A stretch of DNA of 64,000 nucleotides from an uncultured Eubacteriales bacterium (GTDB lineage Bacteria; Bacillota; Clostridia; Christensenellales; Aristaeellaceae). Position 1 is the first letter of the stretch. Every line of letters begins with the position of its first letter. This document shows, in pieces, positions 1 to 7,658 of the stretch. The notes beneath the pieces are model-generated. The model was not told the origin of the DNA, did no database searches, and was given only the letters and a program-made list of their open reading frames with translations. The position numbers and the translations under genes are program-made. Location of the stretch: contig CADBKQ010000011.1 in assembly GCA_902795275.1 (NCBI GenBank), positions 62,001 through 126,000 of the forward strand. Reading direction: 5' to 3'.

Positions 1-190
1 CCAGGCAGGGCATGATTTCATGCAGCAGCGTGTGGCCCAGGAACGCCCGGAGGGTATCGTCCTTCATGCAGTCGCGCACCGTGTCCAGCCCTGCCAGCAT
101 GCCCACCGGCAGAATGACGGACAGCAGGCTGTCCCGCATCCGCGTCCGCGCGGCTTTCATCTTCTCCTGCCGCTTTTCTTCAATCGTCAT
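1..190 (-). CDS. Hypothetical protein, N-terminal part (gene runs off left edge)
   Basis: An open frame starts at an ATG at 188-190 and runs leftward off the window. It gives about 63 residues beginning MTIEEKRQEKMKAARTRMRD, a basic N-terminus followed by a mixed helical stretch. A purine-rich GGGGGGA ribosome site lies a few bases upstream of the ATG, and a good promoter lies at 234-262 on the same strand. I do not recognise the family from this fragment. The gene is divergent from the esterase pair to its right. Confidence 0.5.
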   Translation of the reverse strand, partial: MTIEEKRQEKMKAARTRMRDSLLSVILPVGMLAGLDTVRDCMKDDTLRAFLGHTLLHEIMPCL

Positions 191-233
191 GCCTGCATCC
201 CCCCAGGTTTCCGCCTTTTATATTCTGCCGTAT

Positions 234-262
234 ATTTTACCAAAGATTCCCCTGCGTGTAAA
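234..262 (-). promoter_or_regulatory. Sigma-70-type promoter for the left-edge gene
   Basis: On the minus strand TTTACA (257-262) and TAAAAT (234-239) are separated by exactly 17 bases, upstream of the ATG at 190. Confidence 0.5.
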
Positions 263-367
263 GCGTGCAATTGTCAACACGGGAAAATCAGGCAAAACGC
301 TGGAAGGGGGTCTGAGGAAGCCGAAGCAAAAAAGCCAAAAAAGTGCAGCAGAAGCGGCGCGTCTCCC

Positions 368-396
368 TTGTGTCCCGCCGTCTTGTGTGATACACT
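368..396 (+). promoter_or_regulatory. Candidate promoter of the esterase cluster
   Basis: TTGTGT (368-373) and TACACT (391-396) are separated by 17 bases, about 48 bases before the first esterase start. The -35 box is imperfect. Confidence 0.4.
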
Positions 397-443
397 GTTA
401 GGCGGCGTCAGCAGGTCTTTGCTGCGCGGGAAGGATTGTTTGG

Positions 444-1217
444 ATGATTGAAAAGTGGGGCATCCCCATTACGCCCATTTCCGGGAAGAAAAAGCCCCGG
501 ACGGTATACGTTTATCTGCCCCAAGCGGCGGAGGAGGACCCAGACGCCCGGTTCCCGGTGCTGTACATGTTCGACGGCCACAATGTTTTTTTTGACAAGG
601 ACGCCACGTATGGAAAGAGCTGGGGCATGGGAGACTATCTGGATGAAACCGAAACGCCGCTGATCGTGGTGGGCGTGGAGTGCGACCATCGGCCCCCCAA
701 CGCCCGGCTTTCCGAATATTCCCCCTTCACCTTCCGGGATGAGGAGTTCGGCCATGTGACGGGCCGGGGCAAGCTGTTCATGGACTGGCTGACGGGAACG
801 CTTAAGCCCATCATCGACAAGCGCTACCCCACCCTGCCCGAATGGGAAACCACCTGGATCTGCGGCAGCAGCATGGGCGGGCTGATGAGCCTGTACGCCG
901 TGACCTGCTACAACCACATTTTCAGCCGCGCGGCGGCGCTGTCGCCCTCCGTCGATCTGGTGAAGGGCAAGCTGGTGCCGCTGATTAAGGAAGCCGATTT
1001 CGCCCCCGGCACCGTGGTGTATATGGACTACGGTTCCCGGGAGATGGAGGATCAGGGCGGCGGCGTGCTGCGGAATTTCATGCGCACCGCCGACGCGCTG
1101 ATGGAGCAGGGCGTGTTCGTCACCAGCCGCATCGTACCCAACGGCGACCACTGCGAGGAGTGCTGGGAGGAGCAGATTCCCCTTTTCATGCCGGTATTGT
1201 TTTACGACAGGGAGTGA
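444..1217 (+). CDS. Esterase family protein (alpha/beta-hydrolase, PF00756-like)
   Basis: The 257-residue protein has an esterase D/enterochelin-esterase type alpha/beta-hydrolase layout. A VLYMFDGHN strand-turn lies near residues 39-47, the nucleophile elbow GSSMGG has Ser143, and a late NGDHCEECW segment supplies the probable catalytic His236. No signal peptide is present, so it is probably cytoplasmic. A second, diverged esterase begins 9 bases after its stop, and an ATP-grasp ligase follows, which suggests one transcription unit acting on a common ester or acylated metabolite. The substrate cannot be read from the sequence. The family is confident; the function beyond ester hydrolysis is not. 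Confidence 0.85.
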   Translation: MIEKWGIPITPISGKKKPRTVYVYLPQAAEEDPDARFPVLYMFDGHNVFFDKDATYGKSWGMGDYLDETETPLIVVGVECDHRPPNARLSEYSPFTFRDEEFGHVTGRGKLFMDWLTGTLKPIIDKRYPTLPEWETTWICGSSMGGLMSLYAVTCYNHIFSRAAALSPSVDLVKGKLVPLIKEADFAPGTVVYMDYGSREMEDQGGGVLRNFMRTADALMEQGVFVTSRIVPNGDHCEECWEEQIPLFMPVLFYDRE

Positions 1218-1226
1218 TGAAAACCC

Positions 1227-1982
1227 ATGGAGACACAGTATTTTAAGGAATACAGCCCCGCCCTGGACCGGGATATGGAAATGAAGGTGTGGGGCCACGC
1301 GGGACGGCCCGTGCTGTTTATCCCGTGCCAGAACGGGCGGTTCTACGATTTCGAGAACTATAACATGGCCGAGGTCTGGCGGCCCTGGATCGACGCGGGC
1401 CAGGTGATGGTGTTCGCCATCGACACCATCGACCAGGAAACCTGGAGCGACATCTGGGGCGACGCGGGCCACCGCTCCTGGATGCACGAGCGCTGGATGA
1501 GCTTCATCTTTGACGAGGTCGCGCCGTTCATCCAGGATATGACCCGGCAGCGCAACGGCTGGGACGGCAATCCTGGCATCATTGCCTTCGGCTGCTCCCT
1601 GGGCGCGACCCACGCGGCCAACCTGTTTTTCCGGCGGCCCGACCTGTTCGACGGCTTGCTGGCCCTGAGCGGCATCTACACCGCCAGCTACGGCTTTGGC
1701 ACCTACATGGACGAACGGGTGTACCTCAACAGCCCGGTGGATTACCTGGGCGGCATGCCCGCCGACCATCCCTTCATCCAGCGGTACAACAACAACCGCG
1801 GCATCATCGTGGTGGGCCAGGGCCCCTGGGAAGTGCCGGATACGACCTTCCAATTGAAGGGGATCTGCGAATCCAAGGGCATCAACGTCTGGTTCGATAT
1901 CTGGGGCTACGACGTGAAGCACGATTGGGATTGGTGGTATGAGCAGGTCAGGTATCATGTGCCGCATTTGCTGGAAAATTGA
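1227..1982 (+). CDS. Second esterase family protein (alpha/beta-hydrolase)
   Basis: The 251-residue protein has a serine-hydrolase elbow FGCSLGA with Ser124 and a C-terminal VKHDWDWW segment whose His232 is the likely catalytic histidine. It is rich in Trp and Tyr. It belongs to the same broad PF00756-like family as the gene 9 bases upstream but is strongly diverged, so the pair is not a recent duplication. It lacks a signal peptide. A heptamer inverted-repeat element starts about 6 bases after its stop and separates it from the ATP-grasp gene. Substrate unknown. Confidence 0.85.
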   Translation: METQYFKEYSPALDRDMEMKVWGHAGRPVLFIPCQNGRFYDFENYNMAEVWRPWIDAGQVMVFAIDTIDQETWSDIWGDAGHRSWMHERWMSFIFDEVAPFIQDMTRQRNGWDGNPGIIAFGCSLGATHAANLFFRRPDLFDGLLALSGIYTASYGFGTYMDERVYLNSPVDYLGGMPADHPFIQRYNNNRGIIVVGQGPWEVPDTTFQLKGICESKGINVWFDIWGYDVKHDWDWWYEQVRYHVPHLLEN

Positions 1983-1987
1983 TGATT

Positions 1988-2092
1988 TGTGTGGAGTGTG
2001 GAGAGTGGAGTGTGGAGTTTTTGCATACATGCGATACTCGATGATAAAGTAGTTGTATTCAAAATGGAATCATTCTATCACTCCACACTCTG
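1988..2092. repeat. Heptamer inverted-repeat element 1 (GTGTGGA type)
   Basis: The left arm (about 1989-2018) is four tandem heptamers of the GTGTGGA/GAGTGGA type. The right arm is shortened, with ACTCCACACTC at 2080-2090 pairing with GAGTGTGGAGT at 2008-2018. The spacer of about 60 bases is A+T-rich and unique. It begins about 6 bases after the esterase stop codon. The same heptamer type recurs in the element between argJ and argB. Confidence 0.8.
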
Positions 2093-2127
2093 ACTAAACA
2101 TCACAAACGCAGAAAGGATCAAGTATC

Positions 2128-3318
2128 ATGGCCAATCTGATTTTCATCTCCCCCAACTTCCCCACCAACTACTGGAAATTCTGCCGCGAGCTCAAGAACA
2201 ACGGCATCCGCGTGATGGGCATCGGCGACCAGCCTTATGAGGAAATGACCCAGGAGCTGAAGGACAGCCTGAACGAATACTACAAGGTCAGCAGCCTGGA
2301 AAACTACGACGAGGTGTACCGCGCCGTGGCCTGGTTCATCCACAAGTTCGGCCGCGTGGACTGGATCGAAAGCAACAACGAATACTGGCTGGAGCGGGAC
2401 GCCATGCTGCGCACGGACTTCAACGTGCAGAGCGGCTTCCAGGTCAGCGACCTGGCCCGCATCAAGTACAAGAGCGGCATGAAGGAATACTACCAGAAGG
2501 CGGGCATCCGCACCGCCCGGTATCACATCGTGGATAACTTCGACAGCTGCAAGGCGTTCATCAACGAAGTCAATTATCCCGTGATCGTGAAGCCAGACAA
2601 CGGCGTGGGCGCCAACGATACCTACAAGCTGGACAACGACGGCGAGCTGTGGAGCTTCCTCAACGAGAAGAACCCCAGCGTCCGCTACATCATGGAGGAG
2701 TTTGTCACCGCCGAGGTGAACAGCTACGACGCCATCATCGACAGCAACGGCAATCCCCTCTTTGAAACCGGCAACGTCACTCCCATGTCCATCATGGACA
2801 TCGTGAACAACAGCGACAATTCTCTCTACTATATCGTCAAAAACCTGGCCGACGACGTTCGCGCCGCGGGCCGGGCGGCGGTGAAGAGCTTTGGCGTCAG
2901 GAGCCGCTTCGTGCATTTTGAGTTCTTCCGCCTGACCAAGGATCAGCACATGGGCAAGAAGGGCGACGTGGTGGCGCTGGAAGTGAACATGCGCCCCTGC
3001 GGCGGCTTCTCTCCCGACATGATGAACTACGCCAACAGCACCGACGTGTACAAGATCTGGGCGGACATGATCGCCTTCAACTGCTCCACCAAGCCCCAGG
3101 GCGAGCATTTCTTCTGCGCCTTCGCCGGACGCCGGGATGGCAAGCCCTTCCAGATGAGCCACGAGGAGCTGGCCGCCAAGTACGCCAGCCAGATGCGCAT
3201 GATGGGCCGCATCCCCGACGCCCTCTCCGGGGCCATGGGCAACCAGATGTATATCGCCGTGTTCCCCACAGAAGAAGAACTGAACCAGTTCTACGCCGAC
3301 GCCGTCCGGTGCTGGTAA
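2128..3318 (+). CDS. ATP-grasp domain carboxylate-amine/thiol ligase
   Basis: The 396-residue protein opens with a Rossmann-like pre-ATP-grasp domain (MANLIFISPNFP). It continues with an ATP-grasp fold: VIVKPDNGVGAN places the nucleotide-binding lysine at K155, YIMEEFV is the adenine-binding strand, and VALEVNMRPCGG supplies the metal-binding acid Glu285 and Asn287. Members of the family form an acyl-phosphate and join it to an amine or thiol. Two esterases lie directly upstream and a pRiA4b ORF-3-like gene 16 bases downstream, so a shared pathway is likely, but the product is unknown. It is sometimes annotated as a carbamoyl-phosphate-synthase-like protein; the length and lack of other domains argue against that enzyme. 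Confidence 0.85.
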   Translation: MANLIFISPNFPTNYWKFCRELKNNGIRVMGIGDQPYEEMTQELKDSLNEYYKVSSLENYDEVYRAVAWFIHKFGRVDWIESNNEYWLERDAMLRTDFNVQSGFQVSDLARIKYKSGMKEYYQKAGIRTARYHIVDNFDSCKAFINEVNYPVIVKPDNGVGANDTYKLDNDGELWSFLNEKNPSVRYIMEEFVTAEVNSYDAIIDSNGNPLFETGNVTPMSIMDIVNNSDNSLYYIVKNLADDVRAAGRAAVKSFGVRSRFVHFEFFRLTKDQHMGKKGDVVALEVNMRPCGGFSPDMMNYANSTDVYKIWADMIAFNCSTKPQGEHFFCAFAGRRDGKPFQMSHEELAAKYASQMRMMGRIPDALSGAMGNQMYIAVFPTEEELNQFYADAVRCW

Positions 3319-3334
3319 TCAAGGAGGATGCTTT

Positions 3335-3823
3335 ATGCCGAGAAAACCTGTCCGAGTTCAAATGCAGTCCTATGTTATCAGCGTTTCCCTGGGAACGGGC
3401 TGTTACCGCCATATCAAAATTGACGCGGACAGCGCGCTTTCCCAGCTCAGCAGCGCGATTCTGGACGCCTTTGAATTTGACGACGACCACATGCACGCCT
3501 TCTTTATGGACAACCGCGCCTGGAGCCAGGACCCGGAAGCCTGCTTTTGGAGCGACCCGGACGATGAAATGGAAGATAACGTGAATCCAAGCACCGATGA
3601 AGTGTCGCTGCGGGATCTACAGCTGGCGGACGGCCAGAAATTCCTGTATCTGTTCGACTTTGGCGACGAGTGGCGCTTCTCCTGCCGGGTGCTGAAAACC
3701 CTGGACGAGCAGACAAAGAAGCCCCAGGTCGTTCGTTCCGTCGGCGACGCGCCGGAGCAATACCCGGATTTTGACGAGGAAGACTGGGATGAGGACGAAG
3801 AAGACCCAGACGAGGAAGAATGA
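3335..3823 (+). CDS. pRiA4b ORF-3-like protein (PF07929)
   Basis: The 162-residue protein carries the family's signature YLFDFGDEW near residue 110 and the usual preceding segment in which a DDDHMHAFFM strand leads to repeated acidic turns. It ends in a very acidic tail dominated by Asp and Glu. The family is named after a plasmid ORF and is found in transposon and chromosomal settings; its biochemical role is unknown. An AGGAGG ribosome site lies about 9 bases before the start, and the gene follows the ATP-grasp gene by 16 bases, so it is probably co-transcribed. A strong terminator lies 17 bases after the stop. Confidence 0.85.
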   Translation: MPRKPVRVQMQSYVISVSLGTGCYRHIKIDADSALSQLSSAILDAFEFDDDHMHAFFMDNRAWSQDPEACFWSDPDDEMEDNVNPSTDEVSLRDLQLADGQKFLYLFDFGDEWRFSCRVLKTLDEQTKKPQVVRSVGDAPEQYPDFDEEDWDEDEEDPDEEE

Positions 3824-3840
3824 CTCCCACAAAACAGCAG

Positions 3841-3862
3841 CGCCCCTGCGGGGGCGTTTTTT
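3841..3862 (+). terminator. Rho-independent terminator
   Basis: The CGCCCC/GGGGCG stem with a TGCG loop is followed by six T residues, directly after the pRiA4b-like gene. Confidence 0.85.
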
Positions 3863-3898
3863 GCTGGATGCATATTCATGTAAAATTCCCGAAAGCCC

Positions 3899-3928
3899 TT
3901 GCGGAACACGGGCAAAGCATTGTATACT
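3899..3928 (+). promoter_or_regulatory. Candidate promoter of the polysaccharide deacetylase gene
   Basis: TTGCGG (3899-3904) and TATACT (3923-3928) are spaced by 18 bases and lie about 37 bases upstream of the ATG at 3965. Confidence 0.5.
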
Positions 3929-3964
3929 GTCTGCGTACAGATGTATTTTTCGGAGGAAACACGG

Positions 3965-5761
3965 ATGAAGCGATTATTTGCGTGGCTGCTGGCGGCTGTG
4001 ATTATATTGGCCCTGCTGCCCGTGAGCCAGGCGGAGGAAATCACCTATACGGGCGTGGTCAACACCAAAAGCCTGCACCTGCGCAAGGAGCCGAACGCTT
4101 CGGCCAAGGTGCTGAACACCTACAGCCGGGGCAAGGAAGTGACCATCCTGGAAAACGACGGCACCTGGTGCAAGGTGCAGGTGGGCAAGAAAACCATCGG
4201 CTACATGATGACCCAGTACCTGGACATCAAGCCCAATTATGAGCATCTGGGCTGGGGCGTCACCGAGGCGGACGGCACGGTGCTGAACCTGCGCTCCGGG
4301 GCGGGTTCCGGCGCGGCGGTGGTATATAAAACCATGAGTGGCGCGGCGGTGGAGCTGATTCAGGAGCAGGGCGCCTGGTACCGGGTGCGGCTGGAAAACA
4401 AGTTCGGCTGGGTGGAGAAGCAGAAAGTGACGCTGCTCAGCGGCGATTTTGCCCCCGGCTACACCACCGAAGACCATTCCGAGGAAATCACGGCCGCCCG
4501 GATGGCCACTGCCATCCGCACCTTTGGCAGCACCGCCACGGTATCCCGCAGCGAAGGGGACTTCACCTATTCCCTCACCTATCCCGTCACCGGCATCGCC
4601 GCGGCGGACGAACGCATCAAGGCCTGGACCCAGGAAACCCTGCGCGCCTTTGAGGCGGACTACAACGAATTTCACCAGGGTACGCCGGGGGCCAGCTATA
4701 CCGTGGAATACCAAGCCATCAGCCTGGACAGCCGGTACAAAAGCGTGCTGCTGTTCGGGGAATACCGGGTGAAGGAATGGACCTGCGAAACGCTGCTGAC
4801 CCTGAACCTGGACGCCGTGACCGGACAGATCATCGACAGCGGAACGATTTTTTCCGCCGATCCCATGCGGGCGCAGTTCTGCCTGGAAAGCCTGGCGGCA
4901 AAGCTGATGAGCTATCCCACCGATGGCTATGTGATCAAGCCCGACGCTTCCTGGATGAAATACGCCGTGCTGGGCAGCGAGGGCGTGCAGCTCTTCCTGC
5001 CCAAGGGGCTGTATACGCCCATCGGCATGGGTACGCGGTACATTCTCCTGCGCTATAATCTGATTGGCGAGTGCGTGGGCCTTGACTCTCAGGCCATCCG
5101 CAATCACATCCGCACCATCGACCCCAGCAAGCCCATGATCGCCCTCACCTTCGACGACGGCCCTTCCGACGAGACAGACCGCATCCTGGCCGTGCTGGCT
5201 GAATACGATTCCCGCGCCACCTTCTGCGTGGTGGGGAACAAGGTGGAAAGCTACGCCGGGGTGCTCAAGCGCACCATTGCCGGAGGCAACGAAATCGCCA
5301 GCCACACCTGGAGCCACCGGCGGCTGACCGAGCTTTCCGCCGCGGGCATCCGTTCCCAGCTGGAGCGCACCAACGAAATCGTGGCCCAGGTGACGGGCGG
5401 CTACCAGATCAAGGTGCTGCGCCCGCCCTACGGGAAGTTCAACAAGACCCTGCGCTCCGTGTGCGCCGAAATGGGCCTGGTGATCGCCGAATGGGAAATC
5501 GACACCCTGGACTGGAACAACCGAAACGTGAACAAGACCTACAACAACATCATGAAAGGGGCCAGGGACGGGGTGATCATCCTGTGCCACGACCTCTATG
5601 AAACCACCGCCACCGCCGTGGAACGCGCCATTCCTGATTTGGTGAACAAGGGCTTCCAGCTGGTCACGGTGTCCGAGCTGCTTTCCTTCCATAAGGACGG
5701 CCCCAAACCCGGCACCGTTTACGCCCGCGTTGACCCGGAGAACAAGATCACAGGGGAGTGA
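3965..5761 (+). CDS. Secreted SH3-domain polysaccharide deacetylase
   Basis: The 598-residue protein starts at the ATG at 3965 because a GGAGG ribosome site precedes it and the reading gives a clean signal peptide (MKRLFAWLLAAVIILALLPV, cleavage near residues 22-24). Two bacterial SH3 domains follow (about 27-85 and 100-160), then a PdaC/RsiV-like DUF3298-type region (about 180-370). The NodB deacetylase domain shows TFDDGPS (about 394), HTWSH (about 445), RPPYG (about 486), DTLDW and a late LCHDL segment. These are the metal-binding and catalytic motifs of carbohydrate esterase family 4. It probably deacetylates peptidoglycan or another surface glycan, with the SH3 domains holding it in the wall. 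It is monocistronic with its own promoter. Confidence 0.9.
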   Translation: MKRLFAWLLAAVIILALLPVSQAEEITYTGVVNTKSLHLRKEPNASAKVLNTYSRGKEVTILENDGTWCKVQVGKKTIGYMMTQYLDIKPNYEHLGWGVTEADGTVLNLRSGAGSGAAVVYKTMSGAAVELIQEQGAWYRVRLENKFGWVEKQKVTLLSGDFAPGYTTEDHSEEITAARMATAIRTFGSTATVSRSEGDFTYSLTYPVTGIAAADERIKAWTQETLRAFEADYNEFHQGTPGASYTVEYQAISLDSRYKSVLLFGEYRVKEWTCETLLTLNLDAVTGQIIDSGTIFSADPMRAQFCLESLAAKLMSYPTDGYVIKPDASWMKYAVLGSEGVQLFLPKGLYTPIGMGTRYILLRYNLIGECVGLDSQAIRNHIRTIDPSKPMIALTFDDGPSDETDRILAVLAEYDSRATFCVVGNKVESYAGVLKRTIAGGNEIASHTWSHRRLTELSAAGIRSQLERTNEIVAQVTGGYQIKVLRPPYGKFNKTLRSVCAEMGLVIAEWEIDTLDWNNRNVNKTYNNIMKGARDGVIILCHDLYETTATAVERAIPDLVNKGFQLVTVSELLSFHKDGPKPGTVYARVDPENKITGE

Positions 5762-5780
5762 AGGACGCTTTAAGAAAGAA

Positions 5781-5893
5781 GGGATTAGGGAATAGGGATT
5801 AGGGATTAGTTATTTTGTTTTACTCTTTCGTTTGCTTCCAATCGTATCGCATACTATCTTTACTAATCCCTATTCCCTAATCCCTAATCCCTA
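5781..5893. repeat. Heptamer inverted-repeat element 2 (GGGATTA type)
   Basis: The left arm (5781-5809) is four tandem heptamers, GGGATTA with one GGGAATA. The right arm (5863-5893) carries the same units inverted. The variant unit is present in both arms, so at least 22 bases pair perfectly. The 53-base spacer is unique. The element begins 20 bases after the deacetylase stop. The same heptamer recurs upstream of ppk. Confidence 0.85.
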
Positions 5894-5902
5894 TTTCACC
5901 AC

Positions 5903-6065
5903 TTATTGCTCCACCAATTTAATCGTGAACTAAGATGCGGGATGAGAAATCGTTCCAGACAAGGAACGAAACCGCAGGAATACTGGATGTATTTCAAGGT
6001 TGAGTGACACAGTATGGGACGATTTATCCCGCAGATAATTCAAGATTAAGTTGGTGGAGCAATAA
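5903..6065. repeat. MITE-like imperfect inverted repeat
   Basis: The ends TTATTGCTCCACCAA (5903-5917) and TTGGTGGAGCAATAA (6051-6065) are perfect 15-base inverted repeats. The pairing continues imperfectly inward for about 50 bases, including ATGCGGGAT on the left against the complement of ATCCCGCA on the right. The core of about 60 bases contains a second GGAACGA/TATCC-rich stem. There is no ORF. It lies directly beside heptamer element 2. It could be a small non-autonomous mobile element or a structured RNA. Confidence 0.6.
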
Positions 6066-6092
6066 TTCGCGCCTGATCAATTTTCTATCGCT

Positions 6093-6809
6093 TCATAGCG
6101 CAAATGCTTGCCCGTCCCGGCAGACCTGCCGCAGGGTTCCCTCCGAAATGCGATAGCACGCGCCGAAAACGGTTTCCCTGCCGTCCTTTCCCAGCAGATA
6201 ACTGCCGTCGGGAATGGCGTAGAAGGCGCAGCCAAAGCTGTCGGCATAGGTAATGTCCTCGAACAGGCGCATTCCGTCCAGCATGGAATCCTTCACCATC
6301 TGGTAATGGGGCAGCAGCATGGTTTTCGTCACGCCAAGGCCCGGAAGAAAGCGGCGGTAATTGGGGGATACGGCTTCGCCGGGTTCTTCCGGCTGGGCGT
6401 ACACCACCTCGGCGCTGTTCATGCTGCCCGCGCTGATGCCGATCAGCACGCTGTTAAAATCCCGCATCGCGGCTTTTAATCCGCATTGCTGAAAGAAAGC
6501 GTTCTGGGTGGGCACGTGGCCTCCCGCCAGCACGATCAGCCCGGCGTTTTTCACCAGCGCCGCCGTGTCATCTCTGTTCCGTCCGTCCAGAATATCAAAG
6601 GAAGAAAAGGAGAAGCCCGCCGCGAGCAGGGTTTTTTTCATGTCCAGAGCAATATGGTCGGTGAAAGCGCGCCTGTCCGGATCGGCGCACACGAACACCG
6701 CCGCGCAGGGCGAAACCACCGCTTCCCGCAATAAATCAATAAACCGGTTCGCCGGATTCAGGTAGGGGCTCCCCACCCCAAAGGGGCTGCTGGTGAGAAA
6801 GTATGTCAT
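6093..6809 (-). CDS. Peptidase S51 (dipeptidase E)-like, type 1 glutamine amidotransferase fold
   Basis: The 238-residue cytoplasmic protein has the S51 layout. The glycine-rich turn LAGGHVPTQN (about 94-103) supports the oxyanion hole, and GISAGS (124-129) carries the nucleophile Ser126. A following LLPHY segment supplies a conserved histidine. Classical PepE cleaves N-terminal Asp dipeptides; other members process cyanophycin or peptides, so the exact substrate is uncertain. A GGAGGG ribosome site precedes the ATG at 6809. The gene is alone on the minus strand between the MITE-like element and the first secreted paralogue, so it is probably monocistronic. Confidence 0.85.
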   Translation of the reverse strand: MTYFLTSSPFGVGSPYLNPANRFIDLLREAVVSPCAAVFVCADPDRRAFTDHIALDMKKTLLAAGFSFSSFDILDGRNRDDTAALVKNAGLIVLAGGHVPTQNAFFQQCGLKAAMRDFNSVLIGISAGSMNSAEVVYAQPEEPGEAVSPNYRRFLPGLGVTKTMLLPHYQMVKDSMLDGMRLFEDITYADSFGCAFYAIPDGSYLLGKDGRETVFGACYRISEGTLRQVCRDGQAFAL

Positions 6810-6875
6810 GTGTGTCCCTCCATTGAAAAAGTATCATGCGATTGTTTTCTGCGTGAAGAAGCGCTTTCAGGAGCC

Positions 6876-6906
6876 AAGGGAACGCCGGGGCTGTGCGCCT
6901 CAGGCC
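6876..6906 (+). repeat. Possible decayed end of the 400 bp multi-hairpin repeat
   Basis: About 30 bases (aagggaacgccggggctgtg and the next ten bases) resemble the outer end of the repeats at 14791 and 61198. The rest of the repeat is not present. This is a weak match made by eye. Confidence 0.25.
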
Positions 6907-6982
6907 TGCACCGGGCCGGATTTCCTTTTCAGGCATTGCCAGACAATTCATGATAAATACAATAAATCTCAAATGAATCCTC

Positions 6983-7011
6983 TTGACGAATTTCACCAAA
7001 TAAGGTATGAT
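6983..7011 (+). promoter_or_regulatory. Sigma-70-type promoter for the small secreted paralogue
   Basis: TTGACG (6983-6988) and TATGAT (7006-7011) are separated by 17 bases. The start codon is 60 bases downstream. Confidence 0.75.
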
Positions 7012-7070
7012 ATACATGATCTTGCAGTCGTTTCCATGGTCAAAAAAATAATGCAGAGGAGATCTTCAAG

Positions 7071-7586
7071 ATGAAAAAAATCGTTGCTCTGATTCTTGCC
7101 GCTGTGATTCTGTGCTCCTGTGCCGCCGCTCTGGCTGAGGGTGTTCCTCCCCTTCCCAATCTGGACACCTTCGCTAAGATAACCACCATAACCAAGGATA
7201 AGGTGTATACCATTTCCCTGAGCAAGCCCGTTGATCAATTGTATGTCAGCTGGCCCAGCGAACTGAAGGTTGTTGCCCTCTCCGTTTCTGAAAACCTGCA
7301 AGCCAAGGTATTGCTCATCGGCCAGAACACCCAGCCCGGCATGGCGAAGGTGGTCACTCTCTATGGGTGGGATGACGAGGAATTTAGGTTCCCGGTTGCC
7401 ACCAAGGAAGATCGCGCGTTGATCACCGTTCAGGGCGATTGGATCGTGTGTTACAATCGCGCGGGCGATATCGTGGCCGTGGCTTATGCCAAGGACGCTG
7501 ATATCCAGGCTGTGCGTGATGTGGCCTTTGAAGACTTCGGAAAAACGGCCGCCGACATCCTCCTTATTCCTGCAATGGACGATTGA
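7071..7586 (+). CDS. Secreted protein, single-module member of a local paralogue family
   Basis: The 171-residue protein has a typical signal peptide (MKKIVALILAAVILCSC to ALAEG). It then has a minimal version of a module shared with the genes at 10594 and 12101. The module opens with LPNLDTFA, has a PVDQLYVSW strand, and ends with the Q..W.V.YNRAGDI motif. I know no named domain with this pattern. The spacing of hydrophobic strands suggests a small beta-rich fold outside the membrane. A Cys-Ala pair in the signal region could alternatively be a lipobox, but ALA-E signal-peptidase cleavage fits better. It has its own strong promoter and a terminator. Confidence 0.75.
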   Translation: MKKIVALILAAVILCSCAAALAEGVPPLPNLDTFAKITTITKDKVYTISLSKPVDQLYVSWPSELKVVALSVSENLQAKVLLIGQNTQPGMAKVVTLYGWDDEEFRFPVATKEDRALITVQGDWIVCYNRAGDIVAVAYAKDADIQAVRDVAFEDFGKTAADILLIPAMDD

Positions 7587-7605
7587 TGACATTCCCCTTC
7601 CTCAC

Positions 7606-7628
7606 CCCCCGTCATCGACGGGGGTTTT
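7606..7628 (+). terminator. Rho-independent terminator
   Basis: CCCCCGTC (7606-7613) and GACGGGGG (7617-7624) form a tight hairpin followed by TTTT, 20 bases after the stop. Confidence 0.8.
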
Positions 7629-7658
7629 GTGATTCATGCCCCTGCTTCGTTTTCCTTT

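Noticed and set aside
408..2030. 540-residue minus-strand open frame opposite the two esterases
   Set aside because: It lies antisense to two clear hydrolase genes, has no ribosome site, and its composition (many His, Val, Gly, Ala) is typical of a G+C-rich shadow frame.
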